Part shown: in pieces, positions 1 to 8,475 of the stretch
Layout of the letters: every line of letters begins with the position of its first letter
Numbering within the stretch: position 1 is the first letter of the stretch
NCBI RefSeq assembly: GCF_046271865.1
Contig: NZ_CP176580.1
Coordinates: forward strand, 3,038,001-3,102,000
DNA: 64,000 bases
Source: Nitrincola salilacus
GTDB taxonomy: Bacteria; Pseudomonadota; Gammaproteobacteria; Pseudomonadales; Balneatricaceae
Direction: 5' to 3'
Position numbers and translations under genes: made by a program
The notes under the pieces: generated by a model
Told to the model about the DNA's origin: nothing
Databases searched by the model: none
Seen by the model: the letters and a program-made list of their open reading frames with translations, nothing else

Positions 1-593
1 CCCTGCTGGCATTGCCACTGGGTATCCTGACCGGGTTCAGGGCCGGAGGACGGCTGGATAAACTGGTGATGGTGATATCGTCTGCCTTTCGCGCACAACC
101 GGTTTTTGTGGTTGGCCTGATCCTTATCCTGCTGTTCTCGGTCAACTGGCAATGGTTCCCGGTTGCCGGCTTCGGCAGCCTGTACCACCTGGTACTGCCA
201 TCGCTCGCACTGGCACTGTGTCTGGCTGCCGTCTCCAACCGTGTCGTGCGCAACAGTACTCAGCGTGTGGTCAACTCACCCTTTTACCTGTTTTCGCGCG
301 TTAAGGGACTCCCTGCCATGGATACTTTCATGAGGCATGGCCTGCGCAACCTCTCCGTGCCAGTCATTGCTTACATGGGAATTCAGTTGGTTGGCCTGAT
401 AGAAGGTATCGTGATGATCGAGTCGTTATTCTCCTGGCCGGGAGTCGGGCACGGGCTGGCTCACGCCATCTTCTCACGGGATATCCCGATGATACAGGGC
501 ACTGCGCTGATGATGGGACTGATCTTCGTGATCCTGAACGCGCTGGTGGATGTCGCCTGTTACCTGGCTGATCCAAGAGGACGCCTGCAATGA
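1..593 (+). CDS. Dipeptide/oligopeptide/nickel-type ABC transporter permease, DppB-like (5' partial)
   Basis: This is the C-terminal part of a membrane-spanning ABC importer subunit. The reading frame is open from the left edge (first full codon at 3), so the true start lies outside the window. About 197 residues are visible. Hydrophobic helices are seen around PVFVVGLILILLFSV and LVLPSLALALCLAAV. The cytoplasmic coupling region (KGLPAMDTFMRHGLRN) and the IEGIVMIESLFSWPG stretch are typical of DppB/OppB/NikB proteins. Its stop overlaps the start of the next permease (ATGA), so the two are translationally coupled. It should form the heterodimeric channel with that protein. The substrate (peptide, nickel or other) cannot be told because the binding-protein gene is outside the window. 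Confidence 0.9.
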   Translation, partial: LLALPLGILTGFRAGGRLDKLVMVISSAFRAQPVFVVGLILILLFSVNWQWFPVAGFGSLYHLVLPSLALALCLAAVSNRVVRNSTQRVVNSPFYLFSRVKGLPAMDTFMRHGLRNLSVPVIAYMGIQLVGLIEGIVMIESLFSWPGVGHGLAHAIFSRDIPMIQGTALMMGLIFVILNALVDVACYLADPRGRLQ

Positions 594-1387
594 AGAAAAC
601 CCTTATGCAAAGCAGCCACTCACAGCGTATTGGTGCGTTTGTTCTGTTGGCACTGCTGCTCTTTGCCGTGCTGGAAGCTCTGTTTCATCAGGGCAGCAGC
701 GTAAAGCAGAATCTGTCTCTGTACCTCACCCCGCCCAACTGGGAGGCATGGTTCGGCACTGATCAATACGGACGCAGCATGCTGGCCAGAATGGGTTCAG
801 CAATCCGCCTGTCGTTCACTCTCAGCTTTATCTGCGTGCTGACTTCGGCAACTCTCGGTACGTTACTGGGAGTCCTGGCGGCATGGCGTGGTGGCTGGGT
901 CGATCGAAGCCTGGGCTTTCTGGTCAATACGCTGCTGGCACTGCCCGGACTGGTCCTGATTCTGCTGTTTGCGGCCATTGCCCCCGGCTCTTTCCTGATG
1001 CTTTATCTGGCGATCTCGCTGGTGCTCTGGGTCGAATATTATCGCGTGGTGCGCGCTGTCACCCTCACGGTTGTCACTGGCCCACAGCTGCAGTCATCCA
1101 TGCTGTTGGGGTTTGGTCGCGTGTATCTGTTCAGACGCCATATCTGGCCGGCCGTCAAACCCTCGGTGCTGACACTTGCTGCATTCGGTGCGGCCAACTC
1201 GATACTGGCCTTGGCATCCATCGGTTTCGTATATGTCGGCCTCAAGCCACCTGTAGCAGAACTGGGGCTGATGGTCGTGGAGCTGTTGCCCTACTACAGC
1301 GAAGCCCCCTGGGTGATCGCACAACCACTGGCAGCCATCTTCCTGCTGGTGTTGGGATTTAATCTGCTGGCAGGAAAATCATCATGA
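590..1387 (+). CDS. Dipeptide/oligopeptide/nickel-type ABC transporter permease, DppC-like
   Basis: A 265-residue inner-membrane permease, the partner of the upstream DppB-like subunit. It has a single N-terminal membrane anchor (about residues 13-31), then the family sequence FGTDQYGRSMLARMGSAIRL that precedes the transmembrane core. The EAA-like coupling loop lies near SSMLLGFGRVYLFRRHIWP. The length fits the DppC/OppC/NikC family (usually 270-300), slightly short. Its ATG overlaps the upstream stop, and its own stop overlaps the ATG of the ATPase gene at 1384. The three genes are therefore one tightly coupled operon. Substrate unknown. Confidence 0.9.
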   Translation: MKKTLMQSSHSQRIGAFVLLALLLFAVLEALFHQGSSVKQNLSLYLTPPNWEAWFGTDQYGRSMLARMGSAIRLSFTLSFICVLTSATLGTLLGVLAAWRGGWVDRSLGFLVNTLLALPGLVLILLFAAIAPGSFLMLYLAISLVLWVEYYRVVRAVTLTVVTGPQLQSSMLLGFGRVYLFRRHIWPAVKPSVLTLAAFGAANSILALASIGFVYVGLKPPVAELGLMVVELLPYYSEAPWVIAQPLAAIFLLVLGFNLLAGKSS

Positions 1388-2841
1388 ATCAGGCTATCCA
1401 GATCAAAGACCTCTCTATTCAAAGTAAAGAACTCTCTATTCAAGTCAAAGACCTCTCTATTCAAGTCAAAGACCTCCGCATTCATGCCGGCGAGGTCGTT
1501 ATTGTCGATAGCTTGTCCATGACACTCAAACCGAGAATGCCTCTGACCATTCTGGGTGAAACCGGGTCGGGCAAGAGCCTGCTCGCTCAGGCGATCATGG
1601 GTTTATTACCTGACGGACTGAGCGTGACAGGCAGTATCCGCCTCGGTGATCAGGAGCTGTTGCAGATGGATCGTAAAACGCTGCAGCGCCTGTGGGGGCG
1701 CAGCATCACCATGCTGCCGCAGGAGCCCTGGCACTCACTGGACCCGGTCATGAAGACCCGGCAGCAGGTGGCAGAGGTGCATGAGGTGGTACATGGCGTT
1801 GATACCGCCAGCGCTGGTGTCGCCGCCGACAAGCAGTTACAACAGATGGGATTATCAGCAGCCGGACAGAAGATTCCGACACAGCTGTCTGGTGGAATGG
1901 CACAGAGACTTGCCTTTGCTGCCGCCACTGCCGCTGGTGCCAGTATCGTGATTGCCGATGAGCCAACAAAAGGGCTCGATTACCGACGCCGGGACGATAT
2001 CGTGCGCCTGTTACAGCAGCGACTGGAACAGGGCAGCGTGTTGACCATCACCCACGATGTTGAGGTGGCACGCCAGCTCGGGGGCGATATGATCGTGATG
2101 CGCAAGGGGCAAGTGGTGGAGCGAGGAAAAGCCCCGGATATTCTTGCCAACCCGCAGTCAGACTACGCCAAGCAGCTGATTGCCGCTGCACCGACACAGT
2201 GGAAACCACTGCCTGCCAGGCGCAAAGGCAGTGATTCGGACAGAATACTCAGTGCAGAAAAGATCAGCGTCAGTCGCGGCGGGGCCGAGCTGTTCAAGGA
2301 TCTCTCTTTAACGCTCAACCGCGGTGAAATTCTCGGCATCACCGGAGACAGTGGCGCCGGCAAGAGTACACTGGGCGACCTGCTGCTGGGCCTGACCCGG
2401 CCGGATGCCGGTCAGATTCGCTACAGCCATAAGATTCCACGTCATCAGATGCTCAAGCTCTATCAGGATCCACCCGCAGCCTTTGCACCCAATGTAAAGC
2501 TCGGAACCCTGCTCAAGGAGCTGGTCCGGTTACATAAGCTGGATGAGTCGCGCATACCGCCTCTGCTGGAAAGGTTACAGTTGGATCCCGGTCTACTGCA
2601 ACGCACCAGCGATAATGTGTCTGGCGGAGAGTTGCAGCGCATCGCCCTGCTCAGAGCCCTGCTGCCCAATCCGGTGATGCTGTTTGCCGACGAGCCGACA
2701 TCACGACTGGATCCGATCACAACCCAATCGATCACCGAGCTGCTGGCCGAAGTCGCACGCGAATACCACTGCGCGCTGCTGCTGGTCAGCCATGATCCGG
2801 TACTGGTTGATAAGGTCTGTGATGGAGTGATAAGTCTGTAA
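1384..2841 (+). CDS. ABC transporter ATP-binding protein with two fused nucleotide-binding domains (DppD-DppF type)
   Basis: A 485-residue cytoplasmic ATPase that energises the two permeases. Two complete ABC domains are present. Domain 1 (about 30-260) has Walker A GETGSGKS at 58-65, signature LSGGMAQR and Walker B IVIADEPTKGLD. Domain 2 (about 285-485) has GDSGAGKST, VSGGELQR and LFADEPTSRLD, and an H-loop in LLVSHDP. Most Dpp systems use two separate ATPases; here one chain supplies both, as in the GsiA/YejF type. The N-terminus is odd: a 7-residue unit (IKDLSIQ, SKELSIQ, VKDLSIQ, VKDLRIH) is repeated four times before the usual first strand, so the protein is about 21 residues longer there than needed. 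Start ATG overlaps the upstream stop. Confidence 0.93.
   Translation: MNQAIQIKDLSIQSKELSIQVKDLSIQVKDLRIHAGEVVIVDSLSMTLKPRMPLTILGETGSGKSLLAQAIMGLLPDGLSVTGSIRLGDQELLQMDRKTLQRLWGRSITMLPQEPWHSLDPVMKTRQQVAEVHEVVHGVDTASAGVAADKQLQQMGLSAAGQKIPTQLSGGMAQRLAFAAATAAGASIVIADEPTKGLDYRRRDDIVRLLQQRLEQGSVLTITHDVEVARQLGGDMIVMRKGQVVERGKAPDILANPQSDYAKQLIAAAPTQWKPLPARRKGSDSDRILSAEKISVSRGGAELFKDLSLTLNRGEILGITGDSGAGKSTLGDLLLGLTRPDAGQIRYSHKIPRHQMLKLYQDPPAAFAPNVKLGTLLKELVRLHKLDESRIPPLLERLQLDPGLLQRTSDNVSGGELQRIALLRALLPNPVMLFADEPTSRLDPITTQSITELLAEVAREYHCALLLVSHDPVLVDKVCDGVISL
1402..1485 (+). repeat. Four in-frame copies of a 21-bp unit at the start of the ABC ATPase gene
   Basis: Units at 1402-1422, 1423-1443, 1444-1464 and 1465-1485 encode IKDLSIQ, SKELSIQ, VKDLSIQ and VKDLRIH. 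The copies share the core CTCTCTATTCAA except the last. The repeat duplicates what is normally the first beta strand of the ABC fold (LxIxxLxI). Confidence 0.9.
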
Positions 2842-2863
2842 AACAGGTAAAGTACGATGAACC

Positions 2864-2887
2864 AAAAAAAGCCCCATTGGCTGGGGC
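2864..2887 (-). terminator. Rho-independent terminator of the formate dehydrogenase operon
   Basis: The 6-bp stem GCCCCA/TGGGGC (2871-2876 and 2882-2887) has a 5-nt loop. Read on the minus strand it is followed by seven U (A run at 2864-2870). It lies 48 bp past the stop of the cytochrome b subunit gene. On the plus strand there is no T run, so it serves the minus-strand operon best, although the hairpin could also stop the ABC operon ending at 2841. Confidence 0.75.
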
Positions 2888-2934
2888 ATCAAAAACATCT
2901 TTCCAGGGAAGGAAAGAATGAACGAAAAGTTAGA

Positions 2935-3987
2935 TCAGCTGCTACCGGCCTGTCGGGTCGGTGCAGCACTCTGCTCGGATTGACTCAATACCTGTTCAGC
3001 CGGCACAGCCTGATCCTTGACCTGCTCATACCACAGGTCATGGTGCTGCTTGGCCCAGGCTTCATCCACATAACCGGTTTTCATCCCCTCAAGCGCCCCT
3101 TCAGTGCCGAGAGTACCGATATAGATATGCCCGAAAGCAGCAGCCATCAGCAGCAATGACGCACCGGCATGAATCAGCAAGCTGATCTGCATGGTTTCAC
3201 GGCTCTGGCCGAAATTTGGAAAATCTACTACCAGTCCTGAACCTACTACGGTGAGTCCGACAAAAACGATCATCCAGAACCAGATTTTTTCTCCTCCATT
3301 CAGAAAACCGGCAGAAGGGTGCCCCTTACCCACCAATCCACCGCCTTTGAGAAACCATTTCAGGTCTGTCAGATTGAAGAGATTATGTCGGATCCATTTC
3401 ACGATCATCGCCAACACACCGAGTGCAAACAAAGGCCCCAGATAGTTGTGGATGTTCTTGGCCGCCAGCATCAATCCACCCCAGACAGAGGCCGGCAGCA
3501 AAGGCATCAGGAACCACTTGGCATAGAGGATCGACAGACCGGTCAGCGCCAGAATGATGAACAGGCTGGCGGTATACCAGTGGATCGTTCTATCCCAACG
3601 ACTCCAGCGCTCGACCACACGACCGGTTCTGGGATTGACCAGTTTGATCCGACCAACCAACAGATAGAAGAAGGTTATCGCTGCCAGACTCCCTCCCAGT
3701 GCGATAGCTCCTCCCGGAGATACCCAGGTGTTACGCAACTCACGCCAGCGCTCACCCTCAATCATGATCAGACTATCTGCTCCAGGACTTCGCGACTGCG
3801 TCGATCCTTTGTTTCCCGAGACGACATCTCTCCAATATTCGGATGTGACGCCGGGCATGGTCTGCATCGCCTCACGGCGTGCATCAGCTCCCTGTTGTGC
3901 AGCGACTGGCAGGCTGATCAAGCAGCCCACCAGCAGCAACCACACCAGCCAGGCACTGAGTTGATCAGGCAATGGCTTTCTCATCAT
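2935..3987 (-). CDS. Formate dehydrogenase subunit gamma (cytochrome b556)
   Basis: A 350-residue membrane subunit that takes electrons from the Fe-S subunit to the quinone pool through b-type haems. Residues 1-30 look like a signal peptide (LVWLLLVGCLISLPVAAQQ), followed by a periplasmic stretch and then the cytochrome b561-like membrane domain (about residues 95-310). Candidate haem-ligand histidines lie in RTIHWYTA, NIHNYLGP and LIHAGASLL/FGHIYIGTLG. The periplasmic N-terminal extension is characteristic of FdhC/FdoI proteins of FDH3-type enzymes and is longer than E. coli FdnI (about 217 residues). It is the last gene of the operon, 20 bp after the beta subunit gene. Two adjacent ATGs (3987, 3984) could each be the start. 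Confidence 0.92.
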   Translation of the reverse strand: MMRKPLPDQLSAWLVWLLLVGCLISLPVAAQQGADARREAMQTMPGVTSEYWRDVVSGNKGSTQSRSPGADSLIMIEGERWRELRNTWVSPGGAIALGGSLAAITFFYLLVGRIKLVNPRTGRVVERWSRWDRTIHWYTASLFIILALTGLSILYAKWFLMPLLPASVWGGLMLAAKNIHNYLGPLFALGVLAMIVKWIRHNLFNLTDLKWFLKGGGLVGKGHPSAGFLNGGEKIWFWMIVFVGLTVVGSGLVVDFPNFGQSRETMQISLLIHAGASLLLMAAAFGHIYIGTLGTEGALEGMKTGYVDEAWAKQHHDLWYEQVKDQAVPAEQVLSQSEQSAAPTRQAGSS

Positions 3988-4007
3988 CAGCTCTCGCTAT
4001 GCTGCAG

Positions 4008-4652
4008 TTAAACACCACGGGTAGCATCATAGGCCAGATCCGCCTGCCTGGCAGCCGCCAGTTCAGTCTCCTGAGCCCCCTGCTCCAGTGAACCCCAGGC
4101 ACTGTTGCGATGGCCACGATAAACCACACGCTCGCGGAAGATATCAGCCACATCGGCCGCATCACCCGCCAACAGTGCCTTGGTTGAGCACATCTCGGCA
4201 CACAGTGGCAACTTACCTTCGCGCAGGCGGTTGGCACCATATTTCTGCTGCTCCACCTGAGGGTCGGCTTCTGGGCCGCCCGCGCAAAAAGTACACTTGT
4301 CCATCTTGCCACGCGCCCCGAAGGATCCCTGTTTCGGGAACTGCGGTGCCCCGAACGGACAGGCATAGAGGCAATAACCGCAACCGATGCAGGCATCCTT
4401 GTTGTGCAGGATCAGGCCATCTTCGGTCGGATAGAAGCAGTCAGTCGGGCAGACGGACATGCACGGCGCATCCGAGCAGTGCATGCAGGCTACGGAGATC
4501 GAAACCTCCTTGCCGATCTCGCCATCATCCAGCGTCACCACACGGCGACGTTGAATCCCCCACTCGGTTTCGTTGGCGTTTTTGCACGCCGTGACACAGC
4601 CTTCACACTCGATGCAGCGCTCTGAGTCACACAAAAATTTCATTCGAGCCAT
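4008..4652 (-). CDS. Formate dehydrogenase subunit beta, four-cluster ferredoxin (FDH3 type)
   Basis: A 214-residue electron-transfer subunit linking the catalytic subunit to cytochrome b. It has four cysteine clusters: CIECEGCVTAC near the N-terminus, then CMHCSDAPCMSVC, CIGCGYCLYAC and CTFC...CAEMC. This is the HybA/FdnH/PsrB arrangement for four [4Fe-4S] clusters. The start is set at 4652 (MARMKF) because a GAGGAG ribosome site sits about 8 nt before it; an in-frame ATG at 4670 has no such site. There is no C-terminal membrane anchor, unlike E. coli FdnH, which matches FDH3-type beta subunits. It lies between the alpha and gamma genes in one operon. Confidence 0.93.
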   Translation of the reverse strand: MARMKFLCDSERCIECEGCVTACKNANETEWGIQRRRVVTLDDGEIGKEVSISVACMHCSDAPCMSVCPTDCFYPTEDGLILHNKDACIGCGYCLYACPFGAPQFPKQGSFGARGKMDKCTFCAGGPEADPQVEQQKYGANRLREGKLPLCAEMCSTKALLAGDAADVADIFRERVVYRGHRNSAWGSLEQGAQETELAAARQADLAYDATRGV

Positions 4653-4670
4653 GGAACTTCTCCTCAGCAA

Positions 4671-4691
4671 CGCCCGCCGCCAGGACGGGCG
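4671..4691 (-). other. GC-rich hairpin between the alpha and beta subunit genes
   Basis: CGCCCG (4671-4676) pairs with CGGGCG (4686-4691) in the 57-bp gap between alpha and beta. No T run follows on the minus strand, so it is more likely an mRNA-stability or processing element, setting the ratio of subunits, than a terminator. Function is inferred. Confidence 0.35.
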
Positions 4692-4709
4692 TATCGCATT
4701 TATGTCCTA

Positions 4710-7568
4710 TCACGCCTTCTCGATGCGGCAGACCGTACATTTGGTTTCCTGCATGATGGTCACCGGGTCATAACCATAGGTTGTGACCGTATTGACCGAT
4801 TCACCCAGCACGTAGGGATCGCTGCCCGCGGGATAGCGACTGCGCAGATCTTCACCCTGGAACTCGCCACCGAAGTGGAAAGGCATGAAGGCAACGTTGC
4901 GATCGACACGATTAGTGACCATCGCCTTGACTCTGACCTTGCCACCTTCCGGCCCATAGACCCAGACTGTGTCACCATCTGCAATGCGCAGTGTGTTGGC
5001 ATTGAAGGGGTTGATCTCGACAAACATCTCCTGCTGCAGCTCCGCCAGCCAAGGGTTGGAGCGTGTTTCATCACCACCCCCTTCGTACTCAACCAGTCGA
5101 CCGGAGGTCAGAATGATCGGGTATTCGGCACTGGTGTCACGCGCCTGAATCGATTTGTACAGAGTCGGCATACGATAGAGCGATTCGAAATCGTCCCATG
5201 TCGGATATTTTTCAACCAGATCACGCCGTGTGGTGTAGAGCGGCTCACGGTGTTTGGGTATCGCATCCGGGAAGGTCCAGACCACGGTTCTGGCCTTACC
5301 ATTACCGAAAGGCGCACAGCCATGAGCAATGGCCACTCGCTGAATACCGCCAGACAGGTCAGTCTTCCAGTTACGCCCTTCGGCAGCGGTCTGCTCCTCG
5401 GGTGTCAGGTCATCCCACCAACCCAGTTGTTTCAGCAGATCTGCGGTGAATTCCGGATGGCCGTCACCTATCTCGTTGCCAACCGGCGCGGAGCCTTCCG
5501 CCAGCAGTGTCACGCCATCACGCTCGACACCAAAGTTGGCACGAAAGCCCAGACCGCCATCCTTGACCGCCAGACTGGTGTTATAGAGAACATGCGTGCC
5601 GGGATGCTTCATCTCAGCTGTCCCCCAGCAGGGCCAGGGCAGTCCATAGAAGTCACCATGGGCGTCAGTTCCCACTGCTCTCAGGCTGACAAAATCAAAC
5701 GCATGCCAGTTTTCCTGATGATATTTGAGACGCTCAGGGCTTTGACCCGTGTAGCCGATGGTCCACATACCACTGTTGTATTCGCGCACAATATCTTCGA
5801 TCAGAGGTTCATCACCATTGATCTGAATGTTCTTGAACAGTTCATCAGCATAGCCGAGCTTCTTCGCCAGCAGATACATGATGGTGTGATCCGGCTTGGA
5901 CTCGAAGTGCGGTTCGATCACCTTGCTGCGCCACTGAATGGAGCGGTTGGATGCGGTCACAGAACCGTAGGTTTCAAACTGAGTGCAGGCCGGCAGCAGA
6001 TAGACGCCATCGGTTCTGTCATTCATGACGGCGGCAACGGTCGGATAGGGATCGACAATCACCATCATGTCGAGCTTTTTCATCGCCTCGCGCATTTCAG
6101 GTCCGCGAGTTTGCGAGTTGACGGCATGCCCCCAGTAGAACATGGCACGGAGATTGTCGTTCTGCGCCATTTTCTCCTTATCTTCCAGCACACCATCAAC
6201 CCAACGGGAAACAGTGATGCCGTTGGTGTGCATCGGTTTGCCACCACGGTACTCATTCTGGTCGAAACGGTTCTGTATCCATTCGAAATCCAGACCCCAG
6301 ACACCCGCCCAATGGCGCCATGAGCCTTCAGCCAGACCGTAGTAGCCTGGCAGTGAATCCGACAGCACACCGAAATCGGTGGCGCCCTGAACGTTGTCGT
6401 GGCCACGGAAGATGTTGGCACCGCCGCCCTCTTTACCGATATTACCCAGCGCCAGCTCCAGAATGCAGTAAGCACGGGTGTTGTTGTTGCCGGTGGTGTG
6501 CTGAGTACCGCCCATGCACCAGACGATACAGCCGGGACGATGATCCGACAGCAGTTTGGCCACCTTGTACATCTGTTCCCCACTGACGCCCGTGATATCT
6601 TGTACTACCTCAGGTGGGAACTGACGCACCTCTTCACGGATCTCATCCATGCCATAGACGCGCTGGTTGATGTACTCCTGATCTTCCCAGCGGTTTTCAA
6701 AGATATGCCACAGCAGACCCCAGATGAACGCCACATCAGAACCGGGACGGATGCGCACATATTCATTCGCTTTAGCTGCGGTACGGGTGTAGCGAGGGTC
6801 CGCCACAATCACCTTGCAACGGTTACGCTCTTTGGCGATCAGAACATGCTGCATCGACACCGGATGCGCTTCGGCAGCGTTGGAGCCGATGAACAGCATG
6901 GAGCGGCTGTTCTGCATATCGTTGTAACTGTTGGTCATGGCGCCGTAGCCCCAGGTGTTGGCAACACCGGCTACCGTGGTGGAGTGGCAGATACGCGCCT
7001 GGTGCTCAACGTTATTGGTACCCCAGAGTGAGCCCATTTTACGGAACAGATAGGCCTGCTCATTGTTGAACTTGGCTGAGCCGAGCCAGAAGATCGAATC
7101 CGGGCCAGACTCATCACGAATCGACTGCATCTTGTCGCCGATCTCATCGATCGCCTGCTCCCAGGAGAGACGTTTCCACTCTCCGCCTTCAAGCTTCATC
7201 GGGTATTTCAGACGTCGGGTACTATGACCGTGGTAGCGAACCGCAGCCCCTTTGGCACAGTGCGCACCACGGTTGATCGGATGGTCAAACGCCGCTTCCT
7301 GTTCGGTCCAGACACCCTGTTGCACATGGGCATAAATACCGCAGCCAACAGAGCAGTGTGTACAGATAGTGCGCTTGATCTCGGTTGCCAGATCGACTGT
7401 CTGTGTCTGAGCTTCCGCCTTGCGAATCATATTCGGGCCCAGCATACCGGTCGCAGCGATACCGCCTGCCGCCAGCGTCGTCCCTTTCAGAAAGCCGCGG
7501 CGACTGATGCCGAAACGGTTCTGACCCGGAGCCAGTGTCTGTTCACTGGATTTTTTATTTAAACGCAT
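4710..7568 (-). CDS. Formate dehydrogenase subunit alpha, molybdopterin catalytic subunit (Cys form)
   Basis: A 952-residue periplasmic oxidoreductase that oxidises formate to CO2. A twin-arginine signal is visible (SRRGFLKGTT, RR at 23-24), so it is exported folded. One [4Fe-4S] cluster is bound by C69, C72, C76 and C104. The active-site motif ARICHS places Cys194 where E. coli FdnG and FdoG have selenocysteine, with the conserved His195 next to it; no in-frame TGA or SECIS is needed. The molybdopterin domains run through to the C-terminal dinucleotide-binding domain (about 820-952). It lies in an operon with beta, gamma, a small Tat protein and a TorD-like chaperone. Insertion of bis-MGD and sulfur probably depends on the divergent fdhD. 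Confidence 0.96.
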   Translation of the reverse strand: MRLNKKSSEQTLAPGQNRFGISRRGFLKGTTLAAGGIAATGMLGPNMIRKAEAQTQTVDLATEIKRTICTHCSVGCGIYAHVQQGVWTEQEAAFDHPINRGAHCAKGAAVRYHGHSTRRLKYPMKLEGGEWKRLSWEQAIDEIGDKMQSIRDESGPDSIFWLGSAKFNNEQAYLFRKMGSLWGTNNVEHQARICHSTTVAGVANTWGYGAMTNSYNDMQNSRSMLFIGSNAAEAHPVSMQHVLIAKERNRCKVIVADPRYTRTAAKANEYVRIRPGSDVAFIWGLLWHIFENRWEDQEYINQRVYGMDEIREEVRQFPPEVVQDITGVSGEQMYKVAKLLSDHRPGCIVWCMGGTQHTTGNNNTRAYCILELALGNIGKEGGGANIFRGHDNVQGATDFGVLSDSLPGYYGLAEGSWRHWAGVWGLDFEWIQNRFDQNEYRGGKPMHTNGITVSRWVDGVLEDKEKMAQNDNLRAMFYWGHAVNSQTRGPEMREAMKKLDMMVIVDPYPTVAAVMNDRTDGVYLLPACTQFETYGSVTASNRSIQWRSKVIEPHFESKPDHTIMYLLAKKLGYADELFKNIQINGDEPLIEDIVREYNSGMWTIGYTGQSPERLKYHQENWHAFDFVSLRAVGTDAHGDFYGLPWPCWGTAEMKHPGTHVLYNTSLAVKDGGLGFRANFGVERDGVTLLAEGSAPVGNEIGDGHPEFTADLLKQLGWWDDLTPEEQTAAEGRNWKTDLSGGIQRVAIAHGCAPFGNGKARTVVWTFPDAIPKHREPLYTTRRDLVEKYPTWDDFESLYRMPTLYKSIQARDTSAEYPIILTSGRLVEYEGGGDETRSNPWLAELQQEMFVEINPFNANTLRIADGDTVWVYGPEGGKVRVKAMVTNRVDRNVAFMPFHFGGEFQGEDLRSRYPAGSDPYVLGESVNTVTTYGYDPVTIMQETKCTVCRIEKA

Positions 7569-7591
7569 CGTGATTCCCTCTCAATCCAGTG

Positions 7592-7810
7592 TTAGCGACA
7601 ACTGGCGTAATAGGCCCGGATATGATCCGTTTCATGGTAGCCTTCAGCCGTATCCGGCATGCCTTTGGGTTCCAGTGGTTCCGTTGCTGCCAGAGTCTGG
7701 CCGGAGACGGCAGCAACACCCGCTGCTGCCGACACCGCCACTGCACCTTTCAGGAACTGGCGTCGTCCCACTTGAGTTGTATCGTCGGACTCATTCTTGT
7801 TGTTTTGCAT
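7592..7810 (-). CDS. Small twin-arginine protein of formate dehydrogenase clusters
   Basis: A 72-residue protein with a clear Tat motif (GRRQFLKG, about residues 15-22), a hydrophobic stretch and a short charged C-terminus ending YYASCR. Proteins of this kind sit just before the catalytic subunit gene in FDH3-type loci and are annotated as formate dehydrogenase region Tat-target proteins; their role is not established. Start ATG 7810 has AAGGAG 7 nt upstream; a GTG at 7813 would sit too close. The Tat signals of this protein and of the alpha subunit are similar, so it may be co-exported with it or help targeting. That is inference. Confidence 0.85.
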   Translation of the reverse strand: MQNNKNESDDTTQVGRRQFLKGAVAVSAAAGVAAVSGQTLAATEPLEPKGMPDTAEGYHETDHIRAYYASCR

Positions 7811-7822
7811 CACTTCGCTCCT

Positions 7823-8458
7823 TTATCCACTCAAACGGACGCTTTGAACGGCATCCGGCTGTTTCTGCAGGTAGATCGTTTCTGTTTTGAAAAAAGCCTG
7901 ACCCAACAGGGCCACCGCGTTGTAAAACACCGCACTGGGCGCTTTGACCAGGTCGGTAAAAAAAGTCTGTCCCCAACTGGCAAGATGGCGTTGATAAAAC
8001 ACCGCCTGACGCTCATGACTGGCCCCCTGTTGAATCAGCAGGCTCATCACTTCACACAGCGCGGCGATATGATCCTCGGGCTCGCAGTAGGGCTCTGCTC
8101 TGGCAAAGCCCAGCAGATCCAGGTCTTTGCGCAGCTCAATCAAAGGGGCCTCCATTAAAGATCCGGTCAGATACCAGGAGGCAAAAGGGGTCAACTCACC
8201 CTGCGTGATCCCAATGAACAGCTTCAGACACTCACTTTCCAAAGCGTTCGCATCGCTGTGCTGTGCTGCCAGTTTCAGCAGTTGCCAAGCCTGTGCCATC
8301 TCACCCGGCGAGTCTGCGTCCAGCTCCAGCTCACCGAGAAAGCTCAACAGCTCAGAATTAGGTGCCTGACGCAACAGGGATGCCAGCAGTGCATAGATAT
8401 CGGCTCTGAGGCTATCCTCTTCGCTGATCTCCGGGGTGGCGTGTAAAACACTGTTCAT
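7823..8458 (-). CDS. TorD/DmsD-family chaperone for formate dehydrogenase
   Basis: A 211-residue, probably all-helical cytoplasmic chaperone. The family motif E-P-x-D-H is present as CEPEDHIAALCEVMS (about residues 125-139). Proteins of this family bind the Tat signal of a molybdoenzyme and hold export until cofactor is inserted. Its place directly before the two Tat-bearing genes (12 bp from the small Tat gene) makes the catalytic subunit the likely client. It starts 17 bp after the stop of the ferredoxin-like gene, so it belongs to the same transcript. Confidence 0.88.
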   Translation of the reverse strand: MNSVLHATPEISEEDSLRADIYALLASLLRQAPNSELLSFLGELELDADSPGEMAQAWQLLKLAAQHSDANALESECLKLFIGITQGELTPFASWYLTGSLMEAPLIELRKDLDLLGFARAEPYCEPEDHIAALCEVMSLLIQQGASHERQAVFYQRHLASWGQTFFTDLVKAPSAVFYNAVALLGQAFFKTETIYLQKQPDAVQSVRLSG

Positions 8459-8475
8459 GCCATGACTCCTGCAGG

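Noticed and set aside
4875..6323. 482-residue plus-strand open frame
   Set aside because: It lies wholly antisense to the formate dehydrogenase alpha gene, has no ribosome site and no recognisable domains; the minus-strand gene is certain.
6980..6995. Possible selenocysteine codon in formate dehydrogenase
   Set aside because: The active-site codon encodes Cys (ARICHS); the frame is uninterrupted and no SECIS-like hairpin is required.
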